64,000 nucleotides of DNA from Pseudoxanthomonas sp. SE1 (GTDB lineage Bacteria > Pseudomonadota > Gammaproteobacteria > Xanthomonadales > Xanthomonadaceae). Below, piece by piece: positions 24,735 through 34,376 of the stretch; within the stretch, counting starts at the first letter, position 1, and the number at the start of each line of letters is the position of its first letter. The DNA is taken from the NCBI RefSeq assembly GCF_029542205.1, contig NZ_CP113783.1, positions 2,843,001-2,907,000 on the forward strand, in the 5' to 3' direction. The position numbers and the translations under genes were made by a program. The notes beneath the pieces are model-generated. The model was not told the origin of the DNA. It did not search any database and worked only from the letters and a program-made list of their open reading frames with translations.

Positions 24735-25624
24735 AGAACTACGACGTCATCGTGGTAGGTGGCAGCTATGCCGGCATGGCTGCTGCGTTACAGCTTGTAC
24801 GCGCACGACGCAGCGTGCTGGTCATTGATGCGGGCAAGCGGCGTAACAGGGCCGCCTCGCACTCGCACGGATTCCTATCCCAAGACGGCGCAGATCCTGC
24901 CGTCATTGCCAGCACGGCACGGACGCAGTTGGAGGCCTATCCGACGTTGTCGTGGGTAGACGATCTTGCAGTGAAGGCGTCTGGATCGCGTGATGCTTTC
25001 ACCGTCGAGACGTCTACAGGCGAGGCTTACGGTGCTCGCCGCCTGCTTCTGGCGACGGGCGTCTCTGACACGCTGCCGGACATCAAGGGTTTGGCCGAGC
25101 GATGGGGAACCAGTGTCTTTCATTGCCCCTACTGTCATGGGTATGAGCTGGATCAGGGGCAGATTGGCGTGATCGCGGCAAACCCCATGTCCATTCACCA
25201 AGCGCAGCTACTGCCTGAGTGGGGATCAGTGACCTTCCTCACCAATGGCGTGGTGGAGCTGGAAGAGCCCATACTGCAGGATCTCTCGAAGCGCGGCGTG
25301 ACCGTGGAAGCAGCACGCATCGATCGGATTGAGGGACATGCCGATGTGGTGCTGACGGACGGCAGGCGTCTCGGATTCGCGGGTCTGTTTACTGCCTCAA
25401 AAAACGCACCGTCGACACCTATAGCGGATGAACTCGGTTGCGCTCTCGCTGAAACCCCGATGGGTACGCAGATCCAGACCAGCGAGACAAAGGAAACCAA
25501 CATCGCTGGCGTCTTCGCGTGTGGTGATGCTGCTCGTGTCCCCCACTCGGTTTCTCTGGCTGTTGGGGATGGTGCGTGGGCAGGCGCTCAGATTCATCGG
25601 TCTCTGGTTTGGCCTGATAGCTAA
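24731..25624 (+). CDS. Thioredoxin-reductase-like FAD oxidoreductase (297 aa)
   Basis: The N-terminal Rossmann fold is YDVIVVGGSYAGMAAALQLV with the FAD dinucleotide motif. A second FAD motif is near the end (NIAGVFACGDAARVPHSVSLA). Between them is a CPYC pair followed by HGYE (about residue 134-140), the redox-active disulfide of thioredoxin-reductase-type proteins. The expected second Rossmann motif for NADPH, GxGxxA, is not clear (GVIAANPMSIHQ). It is translated with the Rrf2 gene. Rrf2-linked flavoproteins of this type often deal with nitrosative or thiol stress. Confidence 0.85.
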   Translation: MKNYDVIVVGGSYAGMAAALQLVRARRSVLVIDAGKRRNRAASHSHGFLSQDGADPAVIASTARTQLEAYPTLSWVDDLAVKASGSRDAFTVETSTGEAYGARRLLLATGVSDTLPDIKGLAERWGTSVFHCPYCHGYELDQGQIGVIAANPMSIHQAQLLPEWGSVTFLTNGVVELEEPILQDLSKRGVTVEAARIDRIEGHADVVLTDGRRLGFAGLFTASKNAPSTPIADELGCALAETPMGTQIQTSETKETNIAGVFACGDAARVPHSVSLAVGDGAWAGAQIHRSLVWPDS

Positions 25625-25662
25625 CGATCACAAGACATGTCAAAAGTGGACGAATTCCCGAA

Positions 25663-25829
25663 GCCGGAACTAAGCCGACTTCGGTCGAAACCGTCGATTT
25701 AGAGCCTGGATGCGTTACATCCGCATTGTCTGGAAACACCTGAAAAAACAAAGGCCCGCGTTAGCGGGCCTTGTTCGGTGTTGCATGTAAACATCGCTTC
25801 GGAACTGCGCTGGAGGCTTTACGAATGCG
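25663..25829. repeat. Element end / att site C
   Basis: GCCGGAACTAAGCC, CGTCGATTT, TGGAAACACCTG, the hairpin GGCCCGC-GTTA-GCGGGCC, then GGAGGCTTTACGAATGCG. Its core continues straight into the 5' half of a tRNA-Thr gene (minus strand, 25819-25856). Confidence 0.85.
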
Positions 25830-25856
25830 CCGCTCTACCAACTGAGCTATTCCGGC
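25819..25856 (-). pseudogene. tRNA-Thr(CGT) 5' half, element-carried
   Basis: On the minus strand, 38 nt read as the acceptor 5' strand GCCGGAA, TA, D-arm GCTCAGTTGGTAGAGC, G, anticodon stem GCGCA and loop TTCGTAA (anticodon CGT, Thr). The next base departs from any tRNA (AGCCTCC). The 3' half is missing here. With its own promoter it could restore a tRNA whose 3' half lies on the chromosome to the left of the element. Confidence 0.8.
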
Positions 25857-25866
25857 GGAGCCGCGA

Positions 25867-25896
25867 ATTTTAGGGGTTGGGGCGGGGGCGGGTCAA
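25867..25896 (-). promoter_or_regulatory. Promoter of the tRNA half (copy at att C)
   Basis: On the minus strand, TTGACC (25891-25896) and TAAAAT (25867-25872) are separated by 18 bp. The tRNA begins 11 bp after the -10 box. The same arrangement is at 38672-38701. About 90 bp around it is duplicated between the two sites. Confidence 0.65.
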
Positions 25897-26109
25897 TGTG
25901 GGGGTGTTGGGGATTGGCGGTAAGCCGCTGGGAAGCCAGGGGACTTATGCGACGGCTTGACGAGATCCACCTATAGCCTGCATTCCCCAAAGTCGACTCA
26001 GTGGCATTAGTCGCCTGTCGACTCCCCCCAGATCCCTGGCATTGTTCTCAGAAGCCATCGCAACTGCTCTTCGAAACGGAAGTGAAAATCCTCACATAGG
26101 TGAACCCAG

Positions 26110-26319
26110 CTAGCGCCTAAGGGCGTACCACAACGCTATGAGGATCAATCCCAACCCAGCACCCATCCAATATGGCCAACTCTGCACCAAGGTCTCAATC
26201 GAAAAGAAGTCAAGACCGTTACGGCTCGAAGTTCGATACATACGATTCGCTACAAATATGAGCACGGCCAACGCAACACAAACGATGCCCATGACGCTTG
26301 TTGGCTGCTTAGTGGCCAT
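26110..26319 (-). CDS. Small two-helix membrane protein, likely RHS immunity (69 aa)
   Basis: The ATG at 26319 shares one base with the RHS stop codon (TAATG), so it is coupled to the RHS gene. Two hydrophobic helices are seen (VMGIVCVALAVLIFVANRM and YWMGAGLGLILIALWYAL). RHS toxins are followed by a cognate immunity gene, and a membrane location would suit a toxin acting on membranes or in the periplasm. No similarity to a named immunity family is known to me. A longer frame from 26346 would overlap RHS more. Confidence 0.65.
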   Translation of the reverse strand: MATKQPTSVMGIVCVALAVLIFVANRMYRTSSRNGLDFFSIETLVQSWPYWMGAGLGLILIALWYALRR

Positions 26320-29300
26320 TAGTTCACGCAGTCCCCTGCCTTCCAACCAGCCTTTGCTGCATCAGAGAATGTCTGGAGCGCACCAATCACTCCAACCACC
26401 TTGGCCGCGCACTTCTTCCCCCCCTCCTTTAAACCTTGTTCAAGGCCAGCCATCACCGCGTCTTCGTGTACGTTGATAATCGCTTCTGTCGCAGTCTCGC
26501 CAATGAACTCGCTGCCCGCCGCTCTACCCACACACTTCCAGAACACTCCCACCTCTTGCAGCCAACTCGCTGCTGCATCCCGCAGATCCATGTTGCGGAG
26601 GTTTGCTTGCGCAGTTTGTAGTCGACTGTGCGTAACAAAGCCTTGCTGGTCAACTCGGGGAACTTGTTGCAATCCAAGAGGATCAGTATTGCTTATCGGA
26701 TTACCACCCACATACCCATAAGTATTCAACCCACCCCCCAACCCAATCGGATCAGACTGCGTATATCGCCCCAGCCGTGCATCGTAGTACCGGTTGACGT
26801 TGTACCAGAGCCCCGTCTCCTGATCGTAGTACTGACCGGGGAAGCCGATGTTCAAGCCCCCAATGCTGTCCAGCGTCACCGTACGGTCGAACGCGTAGTT
26901 GCTGGCACGCCACACCACAGCCTTGGCGCTATTGGTCGCGACCTCAGGGCGGCCAAGGTGGTCATTGTGCACCCAATACACCTGGCTGCCACGTGTGATG
27001 CCGACAAGCTCACCACCAAACCACAAGTAATTGGTCCACACATCACCATTGTCCTTGTGCTCGCTCATCAAGCGACTGCCAGGGCCATACACGTAACGGT
27101 AATACCCGTGACTTGGTGCCGACTTCCACACACGCTCGCTGAAGGCGTTGTAGCCGTAACCGATGCTTTCAGTGGTGCTCCCGTTAAAATGCGAAGCAGC
27201 TGTCATGTTCAGATACGTGCCATAGCCGTAGCTGGCGATGTATCTCCCATGATCGTGCGTCCAGGTGAGATTGCCCAGCGTATCGTACTGATACTCGACA
27301 GGCCTGCTGGGAGATGTGCCTGTCAGCAACGACACGCGATTGCTGCTGCTTTCAATGGAGTAGGTCCCCGCCCCGAATGTTGCCCCCGACGCCGACGTGC
27401 GGTTGCCATTGGCGTCATAGCTGAAGGACTGGTTCCCAGACCCGGACGTGACGCCAGTGAGGCGGAAATTTGCATCGTACCCGTACGTCTGCGACAGGCC
27501 CAAGCTGACCGCATTGGTCAGCTGACTGATCTGATTGTCCGCATCGTAAGCGTACGACAGGCTCTGGATCGGCGTTGCCCCGTTCAGCACTGCGCTGGCC
27601 GTCAACCGTCCATCGAGATCGCGTGGACGATTCCTCTTCAGTCCATTGCCGTAGGTCGTCTCGACCGACGCACCAAAGGGCATGTACTTGGTGTCGGACA
27701 CTACTAACGACACGTTGCCCCCGATGTTGACCGTCATGGTCAGCATCTTGCCGTCCGCGTAGCCGTAGCCGACCGCGACACCATTGGGATATGTCAACGA
27801 GTTCAATCGACCATAGACGTCATAGTAGTAGTGCGTCCAGTAGTCGCTTTGCACACCGAATGCGGTAGTTAGCTCTCGCCGTACGCTGATCCGCCCATCT
27901 GGCTGATAGGCAAAATGAACTGTGCTGCCGTTTGCCTCAACGTTGCAAAGCCGGCCCTTACCATTCGTGCACCAGTCGTAACCGAAGCCGCGACCTTCTC
28001 CAGCATTGCCAAACCACGTGACCCGCCCGAGACCGTCGTAATTGTAGGAGATGGCGCTACCGTTGTTGCGAGTAACGGTAGCCAACTGACCGTAGGCGTT
28101 GTGCTGAAAAGTCGTCGTGCCCGTATCAGGACTGTACTGCGCCCAAAGCTGCCCGAGTCCGTCGTAGATATAGCTCGTGACCTTCCCACGCGGATCAGTG
28201 ACCTGTATCAGCTCATCACTACCATCGTAGTTGTAGTAAGAGGATTTATTTTCTCTGTCTACTACCCTAACTCTCCGATTAAGTGCGTCGTAGAAGTAAG
28301 TCTCCGGCCGACCCAAAGAATCAACGACGCTCTTCAGATTCCCCAACAGGTCATATGTGAACCGAATGTTATGACCATAGTTTCCTCTCTCACCGATCAA
28401 ACGCGACAACTCGTCATAGTCATACTCACGCAGTTGAGTAGTGCCAGATGTGGTCGCTGGGGTTGGAATGCTGACACTCCTACCTAGCCGGATCCGCTTT
28501 ATATTCGAGGCAATGTCAAAGGTCTTCACGGCGTACTCATACGAGCCACCCACGGACCGATACTGGAGCACGTTCCTCAGAGCCGCGTCATACAAGTAGT
28601 ATGTGGTTACAGCATCTGGCGAAGTAATACTCGCAACAAGTCCGTTTGTGCCGTATGTGTAGGACGTGACGGCAGGAGCAGTCCCATTTGGGTAACTTGT
28701 GCTGCTGAGCAGACGGCCGCGAACATCATACTGGTATGACGTCAGATCGCCATTCGGACCGGTACGGGAAGTCGGCTGCCCAAGCCCATTGAAACCCGAG
28801 AACGACGTAGCGTGTCCTTGGCTATTGGTTACTGACGACAATTCGCCTTTCGTCGTGTAAGCATGCGTGACTGGATCGACGCCAGGCGCTTGAACCACAT
28901 GAGTTGCGACCATCCCATTGGAATGGTAGGTGTAGGAATGGGTTGTGGTAAGCACTTGGTTGGGTACACCATAGCCTGAAAGATTCTCAACAGATTCGGT
29001 AGCCAACCTTCCGTTTGCATGGTACGAGAAGCTACGTTTCCATACCCCAAGCCTAGTCTGACTTAGAATTCTATTCTTAGGAGCGACATCCCAAACATAT
29101 GTAGTGGTCCGCTCTTGTGCGGTGCCTACTGCCTCAACCAAGCGAGTAAGTTGACCGCTTGAGTTGTAATCGTAGTCAGACATAACACCATTGTCATCCA
29201 CGACGATATCAACCCTTCCAAAAGAGCTATAAGTGAACGACCTTGCACTCGATTGGCAGTTGGCACTTGCTAAGCCGGCGGTTGAAACGATCTGTCGGTT

Positions 29301-30476
29301 TGAAACGATATGATTCGCAACCTTGCCCAGCGCGTTTGTCTCAGCCACCCCTGTGATGTTTCCAGAGGAGTCTGCAGAATAAATTAGAGATACGCGGTCG
29401 ACCGAAGCTGCGTGCTCGGAAAGATTGGCCCTCCCTGCCGCATCGTAACCAAACGTCGAGTAGCGTACGCCGTTTATGGATTTTCCAACGTACGCTTTCC
29501 CTCCCATCCCAACTGCGGGAATATTCTGAAAATGGTACGTATTTGTCATTGCTGGCAATCCAGGATAGGTTACCGTCGCCTGTGTGCTCGTATTTGTGTA
29601 CGTGTAAGTCGCTCCATTCGGAGCTACTACAGAGCTAACTTGATTTCCTGACCAACCGAACGCGACTTCGCGGCCGTTCGTGTGGGCGACCTTCTGAAGA
29701 TACGTTCCGTTCGATCCACCGTAGGTGTATGCCCAGCCAATGCCCTGCCCGCTTGCTTCACTCGTGATGAAGCCACCGCCGGTGTATGTTTCGGTGATCT
29801 CACCATCTATTTTCAACGTCCACCCGGCTGTCATGTTGCCGGTGATTGGATAAAGGTTTTGAGGGTTAGGCGCCCCCCATTGATACACCAGAACCCGGCT
29901 CCCATCTGGCCGCTGAGCTTGAACTTGAACGAGTCGTGCTGGACTTGCTGTACACGCCACCCCAGGCATGGGATTGCACACCTGTCCGTTTTCCCACCTA
30001 AAGATCAATTTTTTGTCGAAGTTGGAAATCCAGTTGAACCCAAATAGTCCGCGATCGTTCAGCCGCTGATTCCATGACCTAGTCAGATGGAGGCCGTACT
30101 CCTCTACAGTACTGAAGTCGGTGTCCGTCTCAACTTTGTTGCCATTCGTTATGGTTATTGGATTACCCACAACATTTGACTGAGTACTGGTGCATTTTCC
30201 TTGTTGCGATGAGGCATCGGTAACAGGGGCAACGTATGAAATCGTCGCCGACGTTGGGCTGTATGTGTTGCGAATATCGTGAATTACCGAGATCCCGGTG
30301 TACGTATGAAATCGCTCACGCTGTTGAATTGTGAACCCAGTTACATTCAATCTATCAAGGGTTTTATCCACTGGCGCGCTCGTTTGAGCCATTAGGCTTT
30401 GGGCCCAAACCAGGATGCCCAAGACCAACAGTCGAAGTGCTTGATTGGCACAACGCTTGCCTGCTCCTACTGACAT
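26319..30476 (-). CDS. Secreted RHS-repeat protein with variable C-terminal tip (1385 aa)
   Basis: I start at ATG 30476, with GGAG 6 nt upstream. A signal peptide follows ([16 protein letters not shown], cut after LMA). Residues about 90-170 hold the [17 protein letters not shown] and [11 protein letters not shown] pattern of the RHS N-terminal module. YD repeats then run for ~1000 residues, many of the form YDxxGRL. The RHS core end is visible: [45 protein letters not shown]. The last ~110 residues are the tip ([39 protein letters not shown]), a helical domain with no known toxin motif. The small membrane gene that follows is the likely immunity. Confidence 0.88.
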   Translation of the reverse strand: MSVGAGKRCANQALRLLVLGILVWAQSLMAQTSAPVDKTLDRLNVTGFTIQQRERFHTYTGISVIHDIRNTYSPTSATISYVAPVTDASSQQGKCTSTQSNVVGNPITITNGNKVETDTDFSTVEEYGLHLTRSWNQRLNDRGLFGFNWISNFDKKLIFRWENGQVCNPMPGVACTASPARLVQVQAQRPDGSRVLVYQWGAPNPQNLYPITGNMTAGWTLKIDGEITETYTGGGFITSEASGQGIGWAYTYGGSNGTYLQKVAHTNGREVAFGWSGNQVSSVVAPNGATYTYTNTSTQATVTYPGLPAMTNTYHFQNIPAVGMGGKAYVGKSINGVRYSTFGYDAAGRANLSEHAASVDRVSLIYSADSSGNITGVAETNALGKVANHIVSNRQIVSTAGLASANCQSSARSFTYSSFGRVDIVVDDNGVMSDYDYNSSGQLTRLVEAVGTAQERTTTYVWDVAPKNRILSQTRLGVWKRSFSYHANGRLATESVENLSGYGVPNQVLTTTHSYTYHSNGMVATHVVQAPGVDPVTHAYTTKGELSSVTNSQGHATSFSGFNGLGQPTSRTGPNGDLTSYQYDVRGRLLSSTSYPNGTAPAVTSYTYGTNGLVASITSPDAVTTYYLYDAALRNVLQYRSVGGSYEYAVKTFDIASNIKRIRLGRSVSIPTPATTSGTTQLREYDYDELSRLIGERGNYGHNIRFTYDLLGNLKSVVDSLGRPETYFYDALNRRVRVVDRENKSSYYNYDGSDELIQVTDPRGKVTSYIYDGLGQLWAQYSPDTGTTTFQHNAYGQLATVTRNNGSAISYNYDGLGRVTWFGNAGEGRGFGYDWCTNGKGRLCNVEANGSTVHFAYQPDGRISVRRELTTAFGVQSDYWTHYYYDVYGRLNSLTYPNGVAVGYGYADGKMLTMTVNIGGNVSLVVSDTKYMPFGASVETTYGNGLKRNRPRDLDGRLTASAVLNGATPIQSLSYAYDADNQISQLTNAVSLGLSQTYGYDANFRLTGVTSGSGNQSFSYDANGNRTSASGATFGAGTYSIESSSNRVSLLTGTSPSRPVEYQYDTLGNLTWTHDHGRYIASYGYGTYLNMTAASHFNGSTTESIGYGYNAFSERVWKSAPSHGYYRYVYGPGSRLMSEHKDNGDVWTNYLWFGGELVGITRGSQVYWVHNDHLGRPEVATNSAKAVVWRASNYAFDRTVTLDSIGGLNIGFPGQYYDQETGLWYNVNRYYDARLGRYTQSDPIGLGGGLNTYGYVGGNPISNTDPLGLQQVPRVDQQGFVTHSRLQTAQANLRNMDLRDAAASWLQEVGVFWKCVGRAAGSEFIGETATEAIINVHEDAVMAGLEQGLKEGGKKCAAKVVGVIGALQTFSDAAKAGWKAGDCVN

Positions 30477-30567
30477 GTTTCGCTCCATTCCAGCCCCTTG
30501 CAGGCCAGAGTCCATGCGTCCACCACCCCGGTGGGACACCCAATTTCGGCGAAGCTACTCCTAGCCG

Positions 30568-30858
30568 ATCCGTCTTGGGAAGTCGGGAACTGATGTAAAC
30601 GCATGTACAACGGTGACGACGCCCATAGAGCGAGACGCCTGTATGGAGTGCATCCGCCCGATGCCCCACTTCGGCGCGCTCGGGGCTGGGTTTCCAACGC
30701 CGTTCTAGGACTTCCAATGCTCCCAGCGAACGCCGCAACCCCTATTCGTACATTGCGTTTAACGAGTAGCTGACGAACCCCTTGTCGCTACACGAATTTA
30801 CCACGCCCTGAACGTACTTGACGCCCATCACATTCGGGCGGAGGATCGGCTTGGGCGC
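30568..30858. repeat. Spacer repeat R1, copy 2
   Basis: It is closely similar to 1238-1527 over ~290 bp, again between an RHS gene and cargo slot 1. The head TGTATGGAGTGCATCC and the GCCCC (30663-30667) / GGGGC (30682-30686) stem are kept. After about 30858 the two elements differ. I see no gene in 30477-30979. Confidence 0.85.
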
Positions 30859-30979
30859 ATGCAACGTAGTCAGCGCGTCCTGCTCGCTGGGGAGCGACCG
30901 CGAAACACAGATTCAGGATTTTCGACCGGGCTGCTGCTCTAGAAAGGAGCCAGGGCGAAAGCCACACACGGGGAAGGGA

Positions 30980-32914
30980 ATGGACAACATAATTTTATCG
31001 GGAATGCTGCAGGAATTCGCGAATCGCTATGAGCTCCAAAGCGAAAAGCAGGACCTCCAGTTCGAGAAGTTCTCCAACTATTGCTTATGGAAAGCAGACC
31101 ACTACGACTCGTTCGAGTTCAGCAAAGTCGAAACTGGCACATGCATAGGCGTTGATGGAGTGGCCATAACAATTGGTGGAGTCATCGTAAATGACCTAGA
31201 CGATGCCAAGGCGCTGACTCAAGGCAACTTCGACGCCCGTTTTCTGTTCTCCCAGGCTAAGACATCTTCCCACTTTGACTCGGGGGAGTTCTTGAAGTTC
31301 ATAGGTACGGTAAAACTGTTCTTTGAGAAGAATAGAAATGCGGTGCCAGAACAGCTTCGTAATGCCTTTGACATCAAAGAACACATCTACAGCCGCGCCT
31401 CCAAGCTGCGAAGCCTCCCGCAGGTTGCACTTTCTTACGTATACGCTGGAAAATATGCGTTAGATAAAAACACTGCAGCCCCGGTAATTGAGGCGCAAGC
31501 TACCTCCATAAGAGATCTTCCATACCTTTTCAGTGACGTCAGCTGGCGCGTCTACGATGGAGATGCGATCGCCAGACTCTATCGCGAGGCTCAGAATGAA
31601 ACCCAAAGGGAGATTTCATTTCAACGCCATGTCGCGCTCCCACCCATCAAAGGCTCCAGAGCTGCTTACATTGGAGTGGTTAAGTGCATTGACTACGTTA
31701 ACCTAGTCGAGAAGGAGAGCGGAGAACTCAATAAAGGCTTGTTCTTCGAGAACGTGCGCGACTATCTTGGTGATAGCAACTCGGTTAACGAGGAGATTGC
31801 AAAGACCATCCGCACAGAGGATGAAAGGAATAGGTTTGCGATACTTAACAACGGGGTGACCATCGTAGCCAAGAGTGTCACGCCATCGGGAGATTTCTTC
31901 AAACTCTCGGGCTTCCAAGTTGTTAACGGCTGTCAGACCAGTCATGTCTTGTACAACAACAAGAGCCTGCTTAGTGATGACATGTACATCACGGTAAAGC
32001 TTATCGAGACTTCTGACATAGACCTCAGTGGCAAGGTCATTGCAACCACCAATAGTCAGTCTCAAGTTACGAAAGAGGCACTAGCTACCATTCGTCCCTA
32101 TCACCGAAACATTGAGGACTTCTTCAACGCAATGCGCTCTTCCGGTTACAAGTATCGATATGAGCGCAGACCACACCAGTTCGATGGAATGGCTGGGATC
32201 TTTCAGAGCAACATCGTCTCTGCTCCACTCCTAATCAAATCGTTCATATCTGTCGCGCTTGAAGAGCCTCATAAGGTTCACTACTACTACGGCACCCTGC
32301 TTCAGGAATACAACAAGGATCAGGCTAGCGAACTCTTCGCAACCCACGACTACCCAGGAATGTACTTTGCAGCGCATCACATCTGCGCCAGAGTGAAGGC
32401 CGCTAGCGGAAAGTACGCATGGATGTCTAACTGGATTTATCACACTGCGCTTTTGATTAAAAAGCAGATAGCGCCTGACCTTCGAAAGGGATCTGAAGTT
32501 AATGACAGGAAGTTCCTGGAACTTCTCGGCCGCATTGATGAAGAGTTCGATTCAGCATACGAGATAGCCCGAAGACTGATTCAGGCAGAGAACTTGGCGC
32601 GTAATGACAATCGAGTTCCTGACGTCACAAAGAAGCTGCTTTCTAAAGTGCGAGCCGCCTCACAACAGAAGAGAAATGAGGCGGCTGGTGAAAGCACAAG
32701 AACGCCTCCGACGCTCTCCGACGGAAACTATGTTGGTATAGTTGATGAAAGTGCGTTCAGCCCATCTAGCTTCAATGTGCGATATGGCCCATTCATTCTG
32801 CAGGTAAAAAACAGCTCCAAGAATCAGCCTGTAGTAGGTAAGCGCATTCTCTTCAACATGAAGAATGGACTAGCCGAATGGGATTCTAAGCAGGAAGAGT
32901 TGTCCGCTCCTTAG
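30980..32914 (+). CDS. AIPR-family abortive-infection protein (644 aa)
   Basis: I choose the ATG at 30980, with a GGGGAAGGG ribosome site; a longer frame from 30818 crosses R1. The family signature is strong at about residues 250-330: FFENVRDYLGDSNSVNEEIA, RFAILNNGVTIVA and FKLSGFQVVNGCQTSHVLY. The AIPR domain (abortive infection phage resistance) is found in several single-gene or paired defence systems; its biochemistry is not settled. The protein has a charged tail. It is the only gene in slot 1 of this element and ends 23 bp before R2. Confidence 0.9.
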   Translation: MDNIILSGMLQEFANRYELQSEKQDLQFEKFSNYCLWKADHYDSFEFSKVETGTCIGVDGVAITIGGVIVNDLDDAKALTQGNFDARFLFSQAKTSSHFDSGEFLKFIGTVKLFFEKNRNAVPEQLRNAFDIKEHIYSRASKLRSLPQVALSYVYAGKYALDKNTAAPVIEAQATSIRDLPYLFSDVSWRVYDGDAIARLYREAQNETQREISFQRHVALPPIKGSRAAYIGVVKCIDYVNLVEKESGELNKGLFFENVRDYLGDSNSVNEEIAKTIRTEDERNRFAILNNGVTIVAKSVTPSGDFFKLSGFQVVNGCQTSHVLYNNKSLLSDDMYITVKLIETSDIDLSGKVIATTNSQSQVTKEALATIRPYHRNIEDFFNAMRSSGYKYRYERRPHQFDGMAGIFQSNIVSAPLLIKSFISVALEEPHKVHYYYGTLLQEYNKDQASELFATHDYPGMYFAAHHICARVKAASGKYAWMSNWIYHTALLIKKQIAPDLRKGSEVNDRKFLELLGRIDEEFDSAYEIARRLIQAENLARNDNRVPDVTKKLLSKVRAASQQKRNEAAGESTRTPPTLSDGNYVGIVDESAFSPSSFNVRYGPFILQVKNSSKNQPVVGKRILFNMKNGLAEWDSKQEELSAP

Positions 32915-32937
32915 GACGCGGACACTAGCCCCCCCCC

Positions 32938-33184
32938 CTGTATGGAGTTCATCCTCCCTATCCCCCACTTCGGCGCGCTCGGGGCAGCATTTCCAGCACC
33001 GTTCTAGGACTTCCATACCCCGTAACGCGGATCACCCGCATTGGGGTAAATCAGGGGAGCGGCGCATAACGTATGCGTGGCCCCTTTGGCTGGGCCCGAC
33101 CCTTATCCCCTTACGGATCAAGCACTACCGGACCGACCCAGCGCCCCTGCCCGTGGCGGGTGACATCCCTTAAGCCGGGACCGA
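32938..33184. repeat. Spacer repeat R2, copy 2 (uninterrupted)
   Basis: A continuous version of 4200-4821. GAGCGGCGCA (33057-33066) is single. A CCCC (32963-32966) / GGGG (32981-32984) stem follows the head CTGTATGGAGTTCATCC. It begins 23 bp after the AIPR stop and ends near TTAAGCCGGGACCGAC. Confidence 0.85.
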
Positions 33185-33189
33185 CGAGC

Positions 33190-33248
33190 ATTGGGCTCGA
33201 ATGCGCGTTGCATCCCTGATGTCCCCACTTACAGGGATGCGCCCCAAT
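33190..33248. other. Nested inverted repeat downstream of Mrr-like gene
   Basis: ATTGGG (33190-33195) pairs with CCCAAT (33243-33248) outside GCATCCCTG (33210-33218) paired with CAGGGATGC (33232-33240). It lies ~120 bp past the stop of the minus-strand nuclease gene. It might be a terminator or a structured site; there is no T run. Nothing else is seen in 33249-33367. Confidence 0.45.
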
Positions 33249-33367
33249 GCGCACCAATCGCTCCCTACCGCTCTCCAGTGCATGGAGCACTATTGGCGCG
33301 TCAGGCAAGACGAAACAGCTCAGGTGCGTATTGGCGACGATTCCGAGCGCAGAGCCAACCCGCACAG

Positions 33368-33973
33368 CTAACGCTTGCCTGAGGTGAGCGCAAGGAGCCG
33401 CTTCCTGACTTCCTCACCGTCGTGCAGTTCCAGTCGAAAGGGCATATGCCGCGCGATACTGGGATCATCAAGAATTCTCGGAGCAAAGGTGGATGTCGTC
33501 GTAACAATCCCCTTTGTGGCGAGTGGATCGGACAACAAGACACCCACCAGGGCCCTGACGTCGTTCGCCGGAACCGGATTCCCCGGTGCGTACGCTTTGA
33601 CTTGATCGATGATGCGAATCGAGTGCAAACCGCGCTTAACGGCAATGATGTCACGACCACCATCTCCACTTCTCGGCGTCAGTACGACCTCATCGTATCC
33701 AGCCCTGTCGTAAGCTCCGGCAATCAGCTCTTCCCATTGATCCGGGGACAGCTGCGGAAGCTCAGACGGATTATCCCGGAGCAGCTTCCCAATGGCATCC
33801 CAGGCGGGCTGCAGAACGACAATGAGCGAACCTTCAGGGCGCCGTTCAACCCTATCGACAATGGCACCGACCAGAATCTCCGGCGCTGGTGGGGGCGTGT
33901 AAGTAGCTTTAGCGCTGTCCACCAAACGGGCCGAAGACCATCCCATCCCAACGCTGCTTCTGATCTCTACCAT
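33368..33973 (-). CDS. Mrr-like restriction endonuclease domain protein (201 aa)
   Basis: The C-terminal ~110 residues are an Mrr_cat fold: QWEELIAGAYDRAGYDEVVL, PRSGDGGRDIIAVKRG and RIIDQVKAYAPG. These give the Asp and Gln-x-Lys of the PD-(D/E)xK active site. The N-terminal ~80 residues carry no known domain. Mrr-type enzymes cut modified or foreign DNA. It is on the minus strand in slot 2 between R2 and R3, the same place and direction as the HNH gene of the first element. Confidence 0.85.
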   Translation of the reverse strand: MVEIRSSVGMGWSSARLVDSAKATYTPPPAPEILVGAIVDRVERRPEGSLIVVLQPAWDAIGKLLRDNPSELPQLSPDQWEELIAGAYDRAGYDEVVLTPRSGDGGRDIIAVKRGLHSIRIIDQVKAYAPGNPVPANDVRALVGVLLSDPLATKGIVTTTSTFAPRILDDPSIARHMPFRLELHDGEEVRKRLLALTSGKR

Positions 33974-34101
33974 GAAATAGCCCTCGGTTGAACTTTAGGT
34001 GAGTGAAATAAATATTCTCTACCCAGCATCTTCGCTGGCCGTCGCTCCGGCTGAGACTCGGATTCCAGCGCATCACAGAATGTCCCATTCGTGCAAAGCG
34101 A

Positions 34102-34375
34102 AACATGGGCTGACACTTCATACAAGAAGGCGACACCTTGGTAGGCCGAGCATGCAGGGCAAGGGCAAACTAGAAGCAGTTGCCAAACGTTGGGCCGGGA
34201 CGGCTTCCGCCATGGAGTTTCGTTGCGTTACTGATGGAGTTCCGTCGTTGCCGGCAACATCAAGGCAGCTCCGGGCACTTCATACCTAAAACGCAACAGG
34301 AAGCCTTCTGGAGCCGTCGCGGTTCTGTGGCGACACAACTTCATCAAAAGCACCGGAACGCCTCAAGGTGCTTCC
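34102..34375. repeat. Spacer repeat R3, copy 2
   Basis: It matches 6429-6702. Immediately after it, the sequence joins the middle of an integrase gene (at ~34376, corresponding to 12460), so about 5.76 kb that follows R3 in the first element is missing here. The 130 bp before it (33974-34101) hold no gene that I can support. Confidence 0.8.
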
Positions 34376-34376
34376 A

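Noticed and set aside
26628..27707. 359-aa plus-strand ORF antisense to the RHS gene
   Set aside because: Arises from the regular YD-repeat codons; no start site or family pattern.
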